Below are positions 32,529 through 42,060 of a DNA stretch of 64,000 nt, piece after piece. Position numbers and translations under genes: made by a program. How positions within the stretch are numbered: position 1 is the first letter of the stretch; every line of letters starts with the position of its first letter. Source of the stretch: Gordionus sp. m RMFG-2023 (lineage: Eukaryota > Nematomorpha > Gordioida > Chordodea > Parachordodidae); the NCBI RefSeq assembly GCF_954871325.1, contig NC_088779.1, positions 15,812,846 through 15,876,845 of the forward strand, written 5' to 3'. A model generated the notes under the pieces. It did no database searches. It was not told the DNA's origin and saw only the letters and a program-made list of their open reading frames with translations.

Positions 32529-33483
32529 TCACCCTAGAGAAGAATGAATGCTTAAAAAATTGGACCGGCAGATTTCCAGGGAAATCTGCTGACGAAAGTA
32601 AAATCTTTCATTGGGGTCCCCTGAGATCTGCCTCATTTTTTTTCCTATGGTTTTAATGAAATTGAGAGCATCACTTCCGAACATGCCTAGGGTATTGGTA
32701 ACGATTGGAACAAACGGTGTTGGTGAGGCAAGCATATTTGTTTTTTTTAGGATTTCTGCCTTTTCGATGGCAGAAGATGAGACGTTGGACTTGGCGGCAA
32801 AATCGACACAAATATAGTCCCAAGCGAGTGGGAGACCATTGGTCCAGGGAATGAGAGATATGCCATGGCGTTTTAGTTTGAGAGGTTCACTGGTTCAAGG
32901 GTGGATGGAATATTAATTTTTTAAGAGCAGCTAGGAGAATGTTGTTAATAGATTTATAACACGCTTGTCGTCCATGGGGGAACTTGCAGTGCAAGGAATG
33001 GTAAGCTTTCGACGATGGGGTGGCCACAGTCGATGCAAATGGAGGGAGCCACCGCATTACAGCCAAGGCGGAGGGCCATGGAAATGAGTAGCTCTTCGCC
33101 AATCAAGAGGAGGCTTAGATTGGAACTGGGGATGGCTTTCAGACATTCGTAACCTGAGCTTGCATATAATACTAAATTATTAGGATCATCCTCAAAGGGC
33201 CTGTTCGAAATTAGGTATTCATCGGAACGGGCGATCATAGGGCAGTTGCCGTCCCAAAAGGTGAAGGCCTGCGATCCATTATCGATGATAGATTGAGCAG
33301 CAAGACGAGATGAGATAAAGGCTGAGAGGGAAAGTTGTATCGGATACCAATACCACCAGACTTACTGGGAAGTGGGCTTGAAGCTAGGATGAACTGGATA
33401 ATTTTAGGTATATTTTCAAGGACACCCTTAATTTGGGTTAATTTAAATATTTTTTCATTCCTAAAATTATACATGCCTTTCAT
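32529..33483 (-). pseudogene. C-terminal part of a non-LTR retrotransposon ORF, minus copy
   Basis: Reading minus from 33483: ILASSPLPSKSGGIGIRYNF (the 'LPa.lGGlGiRs' box after the RT), then ECLKAIPSSNLSLLLIGEEL, ISMALRLGCN, ICIDCGHPIVES, GRQACYKSINNIL, and finally TPFVPIVTNTLGMFGSDALN. This order matches the C-terminal domain of a widespread LINE family whose RT has a YLDDG box; its 'PDG…W…D' region looks like a metal-dependent nuclease fold. Two or more frame changes break the copy. It stands head to head with the plus-strand copy at 33499. The clade is not certain. Confidence 0.7.
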
Positions 33484-33498
33484 TCATCAATAATTTTC

Positions 33499-33656
33499 AT
33501 GTCCCCTGAAATATTATTAGACCTTGAGGTTCATTATAAAAATACTCTTGAATCTATTTTAAATATCATTCTCTTCACTCTTCAGTATGCAAGCTGCCTC
33601 CAGGCAAAGCTAGGTGGTATAGGTATCCATTCCCCTATATACCTAAGCATTTCAGC
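33499..33656 (+). pseudogene. Same LINE C-terminal domain, plus copy, first part
   Basis: MSPEILLDLEVHYKNTLESI then LQYASCLQAKLGGIGIHSPI: the 'GGiGi.s' box of the same LINE. It is interrupted at 33656 by the MITE at 33657-34534 and resumes at 34543. A diverged third copy lies at 58190-58540 (cccctgaaatatta…ggtgcaagctgc). Confidence 0.7.
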
Positions 33657-34534
33657 CAGTGGCGTAGATACAGAGGGGGGGTTTCGGGTTTGGATCCCCC
33701 CCCCCAGAGCAATTATTATTTTAGATTATACGTTTAAAAACTCAAAAGTGACTTTATATTAAATAAATACCATTAATATTTATACTTTATTATTTATAAA
33801 TTGTTTTACAATAGTTTACATAAAATTTATTTTTATATATATATATATATTTTTTTTAATATTTATTTTATTATATATAGCATTTATAATATTTTAATCT
33901 ATAATTTAAATGTGTTATATAATACTACTAATTATAAAATATATCATTTATATTTAAAGCAACATTATTTATAATCAGCAATTTATATGTGTAATACCAA
34001 TAGTTATATAGTATATTATTTATAATTAAGTTGATATAATGTTTATAAAGCAATATAATATTTATATTTTAAATAATCGCTGTAAATTGATTTCTATTAA
34101 AGTATAATAAATTGTAAAGTATATCTATAATGGTTATGTCGAAATGTGTTATTTTAGTTAAAATTAGTGTTGTTAATAGCTCAATTTGAGCCGATATGGC
34201 TAACTCAATATATTAGCCAGAAAATTATGCAAGCCTGAAAATTTTGCTCATGGATGATATAAAGGTTTAGACATTAGTCGTGAAATATATAGGCTTGAGC
34301 AATATATTTTTGGCTAAAATATTAAGTTAGCTGTTTATAATAATCGGCTCAAATCGAGCCGTTTAACAATCAATTAAAATGATCAATAATTCTAAAGAAA
34401 AACAAATATGAATTTAAAAATAAACTGACGGGCAAAAGGGCCGAAGGCCCGTTAAAAGGGGGTCTGGGGGCGAAGCCTTCCAAGCTTTTATATGTATGGA
34501 CCCCCTCTAAGGAAAATTTATAGCTACGCCACTG
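33657..34534. mobile_element. hAT-like MITE, CAGTGGCGTAG family, with a nested foldback MITE
   Basis: Termini CAGTGGCGTAGATAC and TAGCTACGCCACTG are inverted; ATTTCAGC (33649-33656) and ATTTTAGC (34535-34542) form a 7/8 8-bp TSD. Just inside the left end is a C run following gtttggatcc; near the right end is gggccgaaggcccgttaaaa. It was later hit by the 208-bp MITE at 34165-34372. A shorter copy with a perfect TSD lies at 59628-60027. Confidence 0.88.
34165..34372. mobile_element. hAT-like foldback MITE (TAGTGTTGTTAA family), nested
   Basis: 208 bp, begins TAGTGTTGTTAATAGCTC and ends GAGCCGTTTAACAATCA, with dyad symmetry through the middle (gctaactcaatatattagcc / ggctaaaatattaagttagc). Flanked by GTTAAAAT (34157-34164) and ATTAAAAT (34373-34380), 7/8. 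It sits wholly inside the 33657-34534 MITE, so it is the younger insertion. Confidence 0.87.
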
Positions 34535-34542
34535 ATTTTAGC

Positions 34543-35352
34543 CTTTTTATACTTAGTTGCTAATCCATACACACTTGGAGACTTGGATACTATCGAATCG
34601 CCATCATATGGCAGCATTAAACCTCTGGAGCAAAGATTCTCCAAGCCACTCATATTCGAATTCTATAAGACAAAGGGACTAAAATTTACCATTGATACAG
34701 CATTGCGTCCAATACTTACACCGCTCTTTCTCCCCACCCCGAGTCAGAATGACAACAATACGATTCTTTTGCTGGATCAAATAATTCCAGCCTCAGCCAT
34801 ATGCCACCATGTTACAAATGGTTAGAAACTATATCTAGTTCTAATTTAATCTTGTTTATTAACCAACGAAGAACTTGGAATAGCTATAGGTCTTCGTGAA
34901 ATCGTAACGCCGACATCATGTGTCCCTTGTGAAACTAGCCTTGGACACTTCCCCCCCTCCATACTGTCGTTTTTCAAAAGGCAAATTATCCAGGCACTCT
35001 GCCATCAATTCGATCATCAATTAAATCTTGAAATCGACTATTCCTTCTATACTGGAACCCTCTGGCCTCAGTCCTGATGGAATGACGCTAGTCCCTTGGA
35101 ACCAAGGTATACCCTTCGCTTGGGATTATACATATATAGATCGTTTTGCCAGATCTTTTTCTTTCAACTCCATCACAAAAGCTGAAAATACAAAAACAAA
35201 TAAATATAGCCACCTTAATAATCTTTTATTTGTTCCGGTAGTCTCAGACACCTGTGGATCATTTGGAACCCAAGCCCTAAAATTTTAAAACAATAGGGCA
35301 AAGGTTACGTTTAATCATAGGTAATCCAAAAAAGGATTCTACCTACGACAAA
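34543..35352 (+). pseudogene. LINE C-terminal domain, plus copy, second part
   Basis: The plus strand gives TLGDLDTIESPSYGSIKPLE, FTIDTALRPIL, then after frame changes TIPSILEPSGLSPDGMTLVP, WNQGIPFAWDYTYIDRFARS and NNLLFVPVVSDTCGSFGTQA. The 'LEP.GL..DGM.L.PW..G..l.WD.T..D' box, with its D…PDG…WD acidic residues, is the most conserved part of this domain and resembles a PD-(D/E)XK nuclease; that assignment is an inference. The sequence stops at 35352 where the large palindrome begins. Confidence 0.72.
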
Positions 35353-35588
35353 GTATAAAGGATAAAAATATTTGCCTGATTCTTGATCTTTCTGAAGTAC
35401 ATATGAATAATTTATAATCATTAATGATCTATTACCAAACGATAATTTCTTCCAATATTACAACTGTCAAACAGATTTTCTCAAAATATTTTATTCCTAC
35501 AAAAAAAAATATACAAAAAATAAATAAATAAATACGTACCGATAACATGACGTAGTGATGACAGGACATCGGAAAATAATAATATAGA
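35353..35588 (-). mobile_element. Helitron 5' end, inverted partial copy
   Basis: Read on the minus strand the element begins TCTATATTATTATTTTCCG at 35588, preceded by A, and continues for about 235 bp before breaking into LINE sequence at 35352. It is the mirror image of the start of the Helitron at 36343, so it was created by the duplication that made the palindrome rather than by a separate transposition. Confidence 0.75.
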
Positions 35589-35760
35589 TTAGGCGAACAC
35601 CAAAAAGATTAGGGAAGAGGGGGCTGGAATGGAAAAGGCACACTGAAAATTATATTTAATAACTAGGTGTGGTTGGGTAAAATGGGTTGTGTGTGAAGAT
35701 AACATGTAAGTCATCTGCCCCTAAAGAATTTTTTCTAAATGATAGATGAATTGTTGTTGG

Positions 35761-36176
35761 GAGAGGTGTTGTTAAAGTAACTAGTTACATTTTTGCTAAA
35801 AAATAAGTGTAACTAGTTTTATTTTTTGAAATGTAACTGTCAAAAGTAACTAGTTACTTTAAAAAAATATATATGTATACAACTAAATATATATTATATA
35901 ATTAATTTTATTTTTAATATGTTTTTTTTAAAATAAAAATAAATACTTTATTTTTTCTCTTCTTTTAATTATATATTTTTACATAGAATGTAGATATATA
36001 ATTTTATAGTTTTATTATTTAAAAAAAACATATTAAAAATAAAATTAATTATATAATTGTATACATATATATTTTTTTAAAGTAACTAGTTACTTTTGGC
36101 AGTTACATTTCAAAAAATAAAACTAGACACTTATTTTTTAGCAAAAATGTAACTAGTTACTTTAAAAACACCTCTC
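35761..36176. mobile_element. Foldback MITE with GTAACTAGTTAC repeats
   Basis: Begins GAGAGGTGTTGTTAAAGTAAC and ends in the inverse (…CTTTAAAAACACCTCTC). The 12-bp palindrome GTAACTAGTTAC or its half occurs several times in each arm. TGTTGTTAAAG resembles the hAT-type TAGTGTTGTTAA ends. Because the flanks are also palindromic, the element's own limits and TSD cannot be fixed. Confidence 0.6.
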
Positions 36177-36412
36177 CCAACAACAATTCATCTATTATTT
36201 AATTCTTTAGGGGCAGATGACTTACATGTTATCTTCACACACAACCCATTTTACCCAACCACACCTGGTTATTAAATATAATTTTCAGTGTGCCTTTTCC
36301 ATTCCAGCCCCCTCTTCCCTAATTTTTTTGGTGTTCGCCTAATCTATATTATAATTTTCAGATGTCCTGTCATCATTACGTGATGTTATCGTAACGTATT
36401 TATTTATTTATT

Positions 36413-36516
36413 TTTTGTATATTTTTTTTTGTATATTTTTTTTTGTATATTTTTTTTTGTATATTTTTTTTTGTATATTTTTTTTTGTATATTTTTTTTG
36501 TATATTTTTTTTTGTA
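36413..36516. repeat. 15-bp minisatellite tgtatattttttttt, about seven copies
   Basis: Near-perfect tandem copies of TGTATATTTTTTTTT, with one or two units shortened by T loss. The mirrored position in the left palindrome arm (about 35505-35520) has only one unit, so it expanded after the inverted duplication. Confidence 0.93.
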
Positions 36517-36784
36517 GGAATAAAATATTTTGAGAAAATCTGTTTGACAGTTGTAATATTGGAAGAAATTATCGTTTGGTAACAGATCATTAATGATTAT
36601 AAATTATTCATATGTACTTCAGAAAGATCAAGAATCAGGCAAATATTTTTATCCTTTTTTTTTATTTACAGATTCCCTAATAACCTTACAACTCATTCCA
36701 CTATTACTCACAAATCCATGTCAGACAATCTATCAAATGCACTTTTAAAAAATCCCAATTACAAACATCAAAAATTCTATTTCC

Positions 36785-37372
36785 AGTAATATTTCACCCA
36801 TTTTAAAATATCGATTATCGGCAAATGTTAAATAATTTTCCGAACCGATCCAATAAAAAATGACGTTTTTAACAAAAAAAAATATTATAAAATTTTTAAA
36901 AAAAGTTATATATCTAAAATCCATTTAATTTTATGAATAAAATCGAAATTCATTTTTATGCTTAATTTTTTAATAATAATAATAATTAATTAATAAACAT
37001 TCTGCCATATTGCGCATTCTGTTTATAAAAGTTGCGATAATCTCTTCAGAATCTGTTTTTAGTGAAATTGACAGTCCCCATCTCCGCAGACTGACCTCTG
37101 ATAAATTGAAAATTTTGGTATTTCTAAAAATAAATCTTCGTATTAATTTTAAATATTTATTTCAAATTTCATACTATATTTGTTTATTACTTATTATATA
37201 AATAAGTGATTTATCAATAAAAATATTTTATATACTTTTAGAATTGCAATTGAATTGAATATAAACTATAACTGATTATTATAATATATTTAAATGACAT
37301 ATGATATGGTATAGTTAAATTATAGATGTTATACTAATAAAAAGTAGTTTCTTTACAGAATATAAAATTAGA
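36785..37372 (+). mobile_element. GATCCGAT-family hAT remnant, split by the pogo element
   Basis: Starts cacccattttaaaatatcga with GATCC motifs, continues with the same A/T sequence as 18380-18560 (inverted there), then the transposase C-terminus (37024-37145), and reaches gaatataaaattagaTA, where the pogo element is inserted. On the other side (39966-39975) the text resumes tatgatat, as in the uninterrupted copy at 19310-19325. Both termini are missing. Confidence 0.7.
37024..37145 (+). pseudogene. hAT transposase C-terminal segment
   Basis: The frame reads ISSESVFSEIDSPHLRRLTS then DKLKILVFLKINLR, a shortened form of the segment at 18925-19044 (SEAGDIDSYYRRKLTSDK). It lacks four residues in the turn and has lost the stop codon after NLR. 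Part of the same hAT family. Confidence 0.75.
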
Positions 37373-37815
37373 TAGGGGAGACCGGGGATAGTGTGTTCAC
37401 AGGGTAGGTATTTCCTTCTCAAATAATTTAAAAATTAATAAAGTTTAAGATTTGAAATTTAAGCCAAATATGTATTATAATAAGGTGCTTAAGTAGGTCC
37501 AAAATTGTTTCGGACAAAATTGCTCATGACAAATTTTAAATGCCAATTTAAGTTTCAACATACCCAAAGTAACTTTTTTAAATTTTACATTTTCACGAAT
37601 AACTTTTTTTATAAAAGTTGTTCAGACTTAATATAAATTCTAAATGATAAAAAAATCTCCATTTTATCATATATAAAAATATTGACAATCATTATGTTAA
37701 TTTAATATTCTAAATTTAATTTTTAAATGATCCTGTGGACCTGGGGAAGGTATTAGCGGGGTGCGTCTTTTCCTTTTACATACATTCATTAAAATATTGG
37801 TTCTGATTTTGTAAA

Positions 37816-37935
37816 ATGGTTCGAACATATATTAGAAAAACTAACAAAGAAAATAATGATAATCAAAAGGCAAGTATTCTTCAAATGCTGAAAGATAAGA
37901 TACTAACTATGAATACGAATTTAAGTTATGGGAGG
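37816..37935 (+). pseudogene. pogo-like transposase N-terminus
   Basis: ATG at 37816 opens MVRTYIRKTNKENNDNQKAS then ILQMLKDKILTMNTNLSYGR. This matches the start of pogo/Jerky-type transposases ('m.R.YkRKt.r......m..Ai..v..g.lS...A') where the first helix-turn-helix begins. The frame is lost soon afterwards. Confidence 0.65.
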
Positions 37936-38357
37936 TATATTTATATATTTAAATAGTATATATTTAAGAAACTAAGCATTAAGAGGTATAATAAATTGTT
38001 CAAAAGGAATGAAGATTTTCAAGAGCTATATCTTCACAGATCAGTATTTTCTCCTATTCAAGAAGCTAAATTAACAGATTATTTAATTAAAGGATCAAGA
38101 TTATTTATGCCCTAAACAAGTATTTTAATCCTTTGTTATATCATATATCTCTGTAAAATGAATTTTTTTATAATCTTTAAATTTATGCCATGGTATTTCT
38201 TTAGTTAAATAATAATAAACTTGAGAAAATTTTTTAAAATTATTTACATTATATGTTAATGAAACATCTTTATTAATTTTAAAATACTTTAAAGTAAGAA
38301 TTTAACTTATACATTAGAATGATATTTATTTAAGTGTGTATGATATATATTTAAATA

Positions 38358-38475
38358 AAATGATGCTGCCATTTATGTATAAAATGATGCTGCCATTTAT
38401 GTATAAAATGATGCTGCCATTTATGTATAAAATGATGCTGCCATGTATATATATTAATTTTAAAATGATGCTGCC
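38358..38475. repeat. 24-bp minisatellite aaaatgatgctgccatttatgtat
   Basis: Four consecutive units of AAAATGATGCTGCCATTTAT-like sequence, then variant units with longer A/T spacers at about 38463 and 38600. It lies in the non-coding centre of the pogo-like element. Confidence 0.9.
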
Positions 38476-38835
38476 ATGTATTAATATTAATTTTAAAATG
38501 ATTTATTAATTGTAGCATTATATATATTATATCATGCATTAAATCATATCTTACCTATATATTAAAGATTTAATTATGTGTGTATGATATATATTTAAAA
38601 TAAAATGATGCTGCCATGTATATTAATTTTAAAATGATTTATTCATTGATTTAGCATTAAATTATATCATGCATTAAAACATATTTTAGTTCTTACCTAT
38701 ACAATAGAGGTTTAATTATGTATGATATATTTTATTATATTAATTATAAAATAAATTCAGAATAAAATTTAAGAATTAGGATTTTAATTAGATTGCCTTA
38801 ATATATAAATAATTTAATGTCTTATGTTTAAATTT

Positions 38836-39059
38836 AGGTTAGAATTTTAGCTTATCAAATGGCCAAGAGGTATAGTTTACAAGTACCAAAATCTTGGGAA
38901 ATAACTCAATCAGCTGGTGAAGACTGGTTTGGAGCATTTATTAAAAGAAATCCAACTATTTCTTTGAGAACACCAAAGGCTACAAGTATAGCCACATTGG
39001 ATAGAACTGTTTTTGGACCTCTAAAAAATATTACAACAGTGCCTTGGATGCTTGGATGA
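38836..39059 (+). pseudogene. pogo-like transposase, Tc5/CENP-B-type DNA-binding domain
   Basis: The frame reads ILAYQMAKRYSLQVPKSWEI then GEDWFGAFIKRNPTISLRTP and KATSIA. This is the HTH_Tnp_Tc5 signature ('a.eL...n.i..P..w.....ag.dWf..Fm.Rn..lslR.pe.ts.aR'). It is followed by VFGPLKNI, which belongs to the end of the DDE domain, so about 150 residues of the catalytic core are deleted between them. Confidence 0.82.
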
Positions 39060-39482
39060 GAATGCATCCAGGGAAAAGTTTTACTATATATGATATCCCT
39101 AGAGTAGTAAAGGATGTCCTTCCAAAAGCCACCTCAGCTTCAAATATCCAAAAGGGTTTTGAATCCTCAGGTATATGGCCCCTAAATCCTTTCATTTTTA
39201 ATGATGAAAATTCTAATCCTTTATATTATAATAATAATAACGATTTTAAATGAGAATTTAAATTTATCTGAAATTATTTCGCAACCATCTGTCAGTGATA
39301 GTCCTGTTCCATCATCTTCTCACGGGGAAAAAGATTTTGCTCCAGAAATTATTAATCCCCATTCAACAATATTTAAAAAAACAACACGTAATCAAATGAC
39401 CTCAGCCATTTTAACCTCTTCACCTTACAGAAAAATAGCCAGATCTAGGGCTAATAATCTGAAAAAAAAATCAAACCAATAA
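39044..39482 (+). pseudogene. pogo-like transposase, C-terminal part of the DDE domain and tail
   Basis: DAWMRMHPGKSFTIYDIPRV, VKDVLPKATSASNIQKGFES and SGIWPLNPFIFND match the end of the DDE superfamily endonuclease in pogo-type proteins ('W...npgr.itiydia.lv..a...a.t..NI..GF..tGI.Pfn..if'). A Ser/Pro-rich tail (SQPSVSDSPVPSSSHG … ILTSSPYRKIAR) continues in another frame. Frame changes show the copy is inactive. Confidence 0.82.
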
Positions 39483-39498
39483 TAAAAAAAGTTTAAAT

Positions 39499-39663
39499 AT
39501 GAATGCTGGCAAAAAAGAATTTTGTTTAGTGTGCCACAAAAACTATCAAACTCACCACCATAATGAAGATTGGTTCCAATGCCGTAATTTTCATTTATGG
39601 GCACATGGATCATGTTGTGATTTTAATCCATTTTTTATATGTAATAAATGTGTTGTATGTTAA
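39499..39663 (+). CDS. PHD-like zinc finger at the end of the pogo-like transposase
   Basis: A 54-codon open frame MNAGKKEFCLVCHKNYQTHH, then EDWFQCRNFHLWAHGSCCDF and FFICNKCVVC, then stop. The C-x2-C … W.qC…W.H..C … C-x2-C arrangement is the PHD-like finger found at the C-terminus of some pogo-type transposases; the second Cys of the 'C..C..W' pair is replaced by Phe-His. It is probably the last part of the transposase rather than a separate gene. Its role is unknown; protein or DNA contact is likely. Confidence 0.6.
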   Translation: MNAGKKEFCLVCHKNYQTHHHNEDWFQCRNFHLWAHGSCCDFNPFFICNKCVVC

Positions 39664-39975
39664 TATTTTATGTTTGTTATGATTTTTGTATGAAAAAAAT
39701 GAATAAAATGCTTAGAAAATGATAGTCTAAAACATGCCCCACAAAAGGATAATACGTCCCCCGTCTCTTTTTCATGACTCAAAAATTTTCATTTTTTTTA
39801 AATTTAGATTTAAAAAAATATATAATATTTTTTTATTAGATATTAATTTCTACCGTAGATAATTATATAAAGAATAAAATAACATCAAAATTATTTTGAT
39901 AAATTATTTCTCCTCCTTTTCACAGCCTCTTAATTTTTTATGGACAATATAACCCCGGTCTCCCCTATGATATAG

Positions 39976-40290
39976 AGATAACATTGCATCTTTCCGTAAA
40001 GGAAGAAATACAATTGAATTGTTGATTATAGCCTTAAAAATCAAATTAGAAAAAGTAACATTTCATAAATTTAACCTATATTTATTGACATTTCAAAAGC
40101 CTTCGACTCCATATGTAATCAATCCATCTGAAATACTCTTTTTATATAAAATCAACACACATAAAATCAAAATTATTAATATTTATGAAAATAGTTTCAT
40201 TAACATCAAACAAAATACATTAACCTCATCTTTTTAAACAAAAATGTGGTATAAAACAAAGATGTGTTTCACCCCTCATTAGATATGTAT
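39976..40290 (+). pseudogene. Reverse transcriptase fragment of a LINE (fingers to motif B)
   Basis: In successive frames the plus strand reads IASFRKGRNTIELLIIALKI (RT 'GFr.grsT.dai..l'), YIDISKAFDSICNQSIWNTL (motif A, catalytic Asp in FIDFSKAFD), and GIKQRCVSPLI (motif B, 'G..QG..lSPllF' with Gly changed to Arg). It is too short and broken to place in a clade, but the motif spelling is of the Jockey/CR1/L1-like group and differs from the RTE at 17-22 kb. Confidence 0.65.
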
Positions 40291-40439
40291 ATTATAATGA
40301 TAAAGATACCAGACAATGGGTTTAAATTTCCAAACAGTGGATATTAATCCACTACACTGGGTATGCTCTCTAAAGGGTATTAATAATAGCTGACTCCTCT
40401 CCAGGTTTTATTTCAGTAAAAATAATAATAAGTTTAATT

Positions 40440-41210
40440 TATTCTTTCCTTTTTTCTTTTCCCTTTCACTGTTCCTTTTCTACCTTTTTTCTTTACCTTT
40501 CCAATTTTTATAGGATTATTAAAATGCTGATTTAGGTCAATTTACAAAAATGACCCTATTATTATTTTAGACAAAATAATATTATATAAGCCTCGAGATT
40601 GGGTAAAATATGGGTCCAAACATTTTTGCCATCTACCATCAAAATCTTCAGTCATACATATTTGCCTAAAATAATTGGGTTGTTTTTAAAAATCGACCTA
40701 ATTTTAACAATCCTATCTTCACCTCTTTCCCCCTTTTCTTTTCATTATTCCCTTTTTCATTTCCTTAATCTTTTTCTCTCCCCTTTCCTTTACTTTTTTC
40801 TTTCTCTTTCCCTTGCCTTTCCATTTTATTTCTCTTACCCTTATCCTCTCCCTGCTCCTTTCCATATTTTCTTTCCTTTCCCATTTTCTTTTCCTTCTCG
40901 TTTTTCTTTCCTTTTTCCTTGCTGTTTCTTTTCCTTCTCATTTTTCTTTCCTTTCCCCTTTCCTTGCTTTCTTTTCCTTACCCTTTTTCATTTCCCCTTT
41001 TTCTTTTCATTTTTCTTTCACTTTTCCCTTTTAATCTCTTTTTCTTTCACTTTCCTTTTTTCTCTATTTTTTATTTCACTTTCCATTACCCCGTTTTCTT
41101 TCCTATTTCCTTCATCTCTCTTTTTCCTTTCCCTTCCCCAATTCACTTCAGTACTGCTTCTTTCTATTTTTCTTTTCCCTTTTTTCCTATCATTCTTAGA
41201 TTAATTTAAA
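40440..41210. repeat. Long polypyrimidine tract (TTTCC/TTCTT) with an embedded MITE
   Basis: On both sides of the MITE at 40511-40715 the plus strand is almost pure C/T (tttcctttccttttccttct type). Any long Phe/Ser/Pro/Leu frame over 40599-41209 is a product of this composition. Such tracts can form H-DNA or expand by slippage. Confidence 0.85.
40511..40715. mobile_element. Foldback MITE related to the TAGTGTTGTTAA family, divergent
   Basis: Begins taggattattaaaatgctg and ends taattttaacaatccta (inverted), with dyad symmetry inside and the family core aagcctcgagattgg … gtccaaacatttt. The termini read TAGGATTGTTAAAAT instead of TAGTGTTGTTAAA. No clear TSD remains, so this is an old copy or a sister subfamily. 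Confidence 0.65.
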
Positions 41211-41639
41211 CTGATTGATTGCCATTTTCCTTCAAGCACCGGTAATTTACCATTAAAAGTTTGATCTAAAAAGGAAAAGGATCTATCAAAAAAAGTCCGA
41301 ATTTAAAAAGGAAAATTGTTATTTTTTTTAAATATTTAAAAAATTTATATTCTCAAGGATCCTACGTGATAGAAAGCTTGCCAAATTCTCCAAACAATAT
41401 TCATCGTAATTCGCATATATACTTATTATTTTGCATAGTAAATATTTGTATAATTTTTATTTCTCATTGTTCCTGCTCAATAAAATTAGCTATTAAAAAT
41501 ATACTCATTTATATTATGGCAATACATAAATTAATAATATTTTCTTAATATCCGTTCTTAACCCGATACTCATAACATATTTTGTGATCCTTCTACATTT
41601 GTTATTTATGGGAATTTCTGACATTTGATTAATTAGAAA
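41211..41639. other. AT-rich spacer
   Basis: No gene or repeat recognised. Confidence 0.4.
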
Positions 41640-42060
41640 TTTAAGGAATTTTTCAAAATTATTATGGGATTGGCTGTGCTTGGAAAATATTCCTCAAAAT
41701 TAATATAGGCTTGGGAAATTTATTAAAATTATTATGGGTTGGACTAGGTTTCAGAAAAAAATTCAAAATTATAATGGGTTGGGCTGGGCTTGGAAAATAT
41801 CAAAATTATTAAGCTCTTGGACGCTTGAAAATTTTTTAATATATAATATGAGCCAGACATTGGCCTAAAAAAATTTTGCAAGCCTAATCGGGGCCTGATC
41901 AAAAAAAGGACTCATGAAGTTATGATTTTTTTAAAATTTTATTTTTGTTTTGAACTACCAAAATTATTATGGTCTTGAACCGGGTTTAAGGAAATTTTTT
42001 CAAAATTATTATGGGCTTGGACCTGGCTTTTGATTTTTTAATATTAAATACTAGCCATTG
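41640..42060. repeat. Degenerate tandem repeat near the Helitron 3' end
   Basis: Seven or so imperfect units of about 45-60 bp, each resembling 'aaaattattatgggttggac' followed by '.ggctt.gaaaa.ttt'. Related units in the opposite orientation occur at 24960-25130 and 26750-26945 inside the other Helitron, which makes them a subterminal feature of this Helitron family. Confidence 0.65.

Larger units (their letters stand above)
35353..36662. repeat. Large palindrome (~1.3 kb) with opposed Helitron 5' ends and a MITE core
   Basis: The left arm (35353 to about 35945) and right arm (about 36020-36662) are inverted copies differing by scattered substitutions and small indels, with a spacer of roughly 70 bp. 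From outside in, each arm holds a Helitron 5' region (…acagttgtaatattgg…, cgtcatgttat, TCTATATTATWATTTTC), a unique flank (aggcgaacaccaaaa, gtgtgccttttcc) and half of a GTAACTAGTTAC-rich element (35761-36176). The arms differ most in a tgtatattttttttt minisatellite, present once on the left and about seven times on the right. Confidence 0.92.
37375..39965 (+). mobile_element. pogo/Tigger-like Tc1-mariner element, 2.6 kb, decayed
   Basis: Termini GGGGAGACCGGGGATAGTGTG and ATAACCCCGGTCTCCCC are inverted and flanked by TA on both sides (37373-37374, 39966-39967), the TSD of pogo-type elements. Coding remnants on the plus strand follow the pogo order: N-terminal HTH start (37816), Tc5/CENP-B-type HTH (38836), DDE C-terminus (39059) and a PHD-like finger (39499). 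The central DDE domain is deleted. A 24-bp minisatellite is found inside. Its non-autonomous relative lies at 52455-53340. Confidence 0.9.

Noticed and set aside
36408-36590. Lys-rich repeated peptide (KKNIQKK-type)
   Set aside because: Translation of the 15-bp minisatellite.
35353-36662. Palindrome as a pure assembly artefact
   Set aside because: The arms differ by many substitutions, indels and a minisatellite expansion, which a foldback artefact of one read would not show; long reads would still settle it.
40300-40380. tRNA-like hairpin (aatccacta… / tagtggatt) near 40320-40370
   Set aside because: One good stem only; no full cloverleaf, no convincing A and B boxes at the right spacing.
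40599-41204. Frame of about 200 codons rich in Phe, Leu, Ser and Pro that could pass for a membrane protein
   Set aside because: It follows entirely from the C/T-only base composition; all three plus-strand frames are open over the tract and have the same character.
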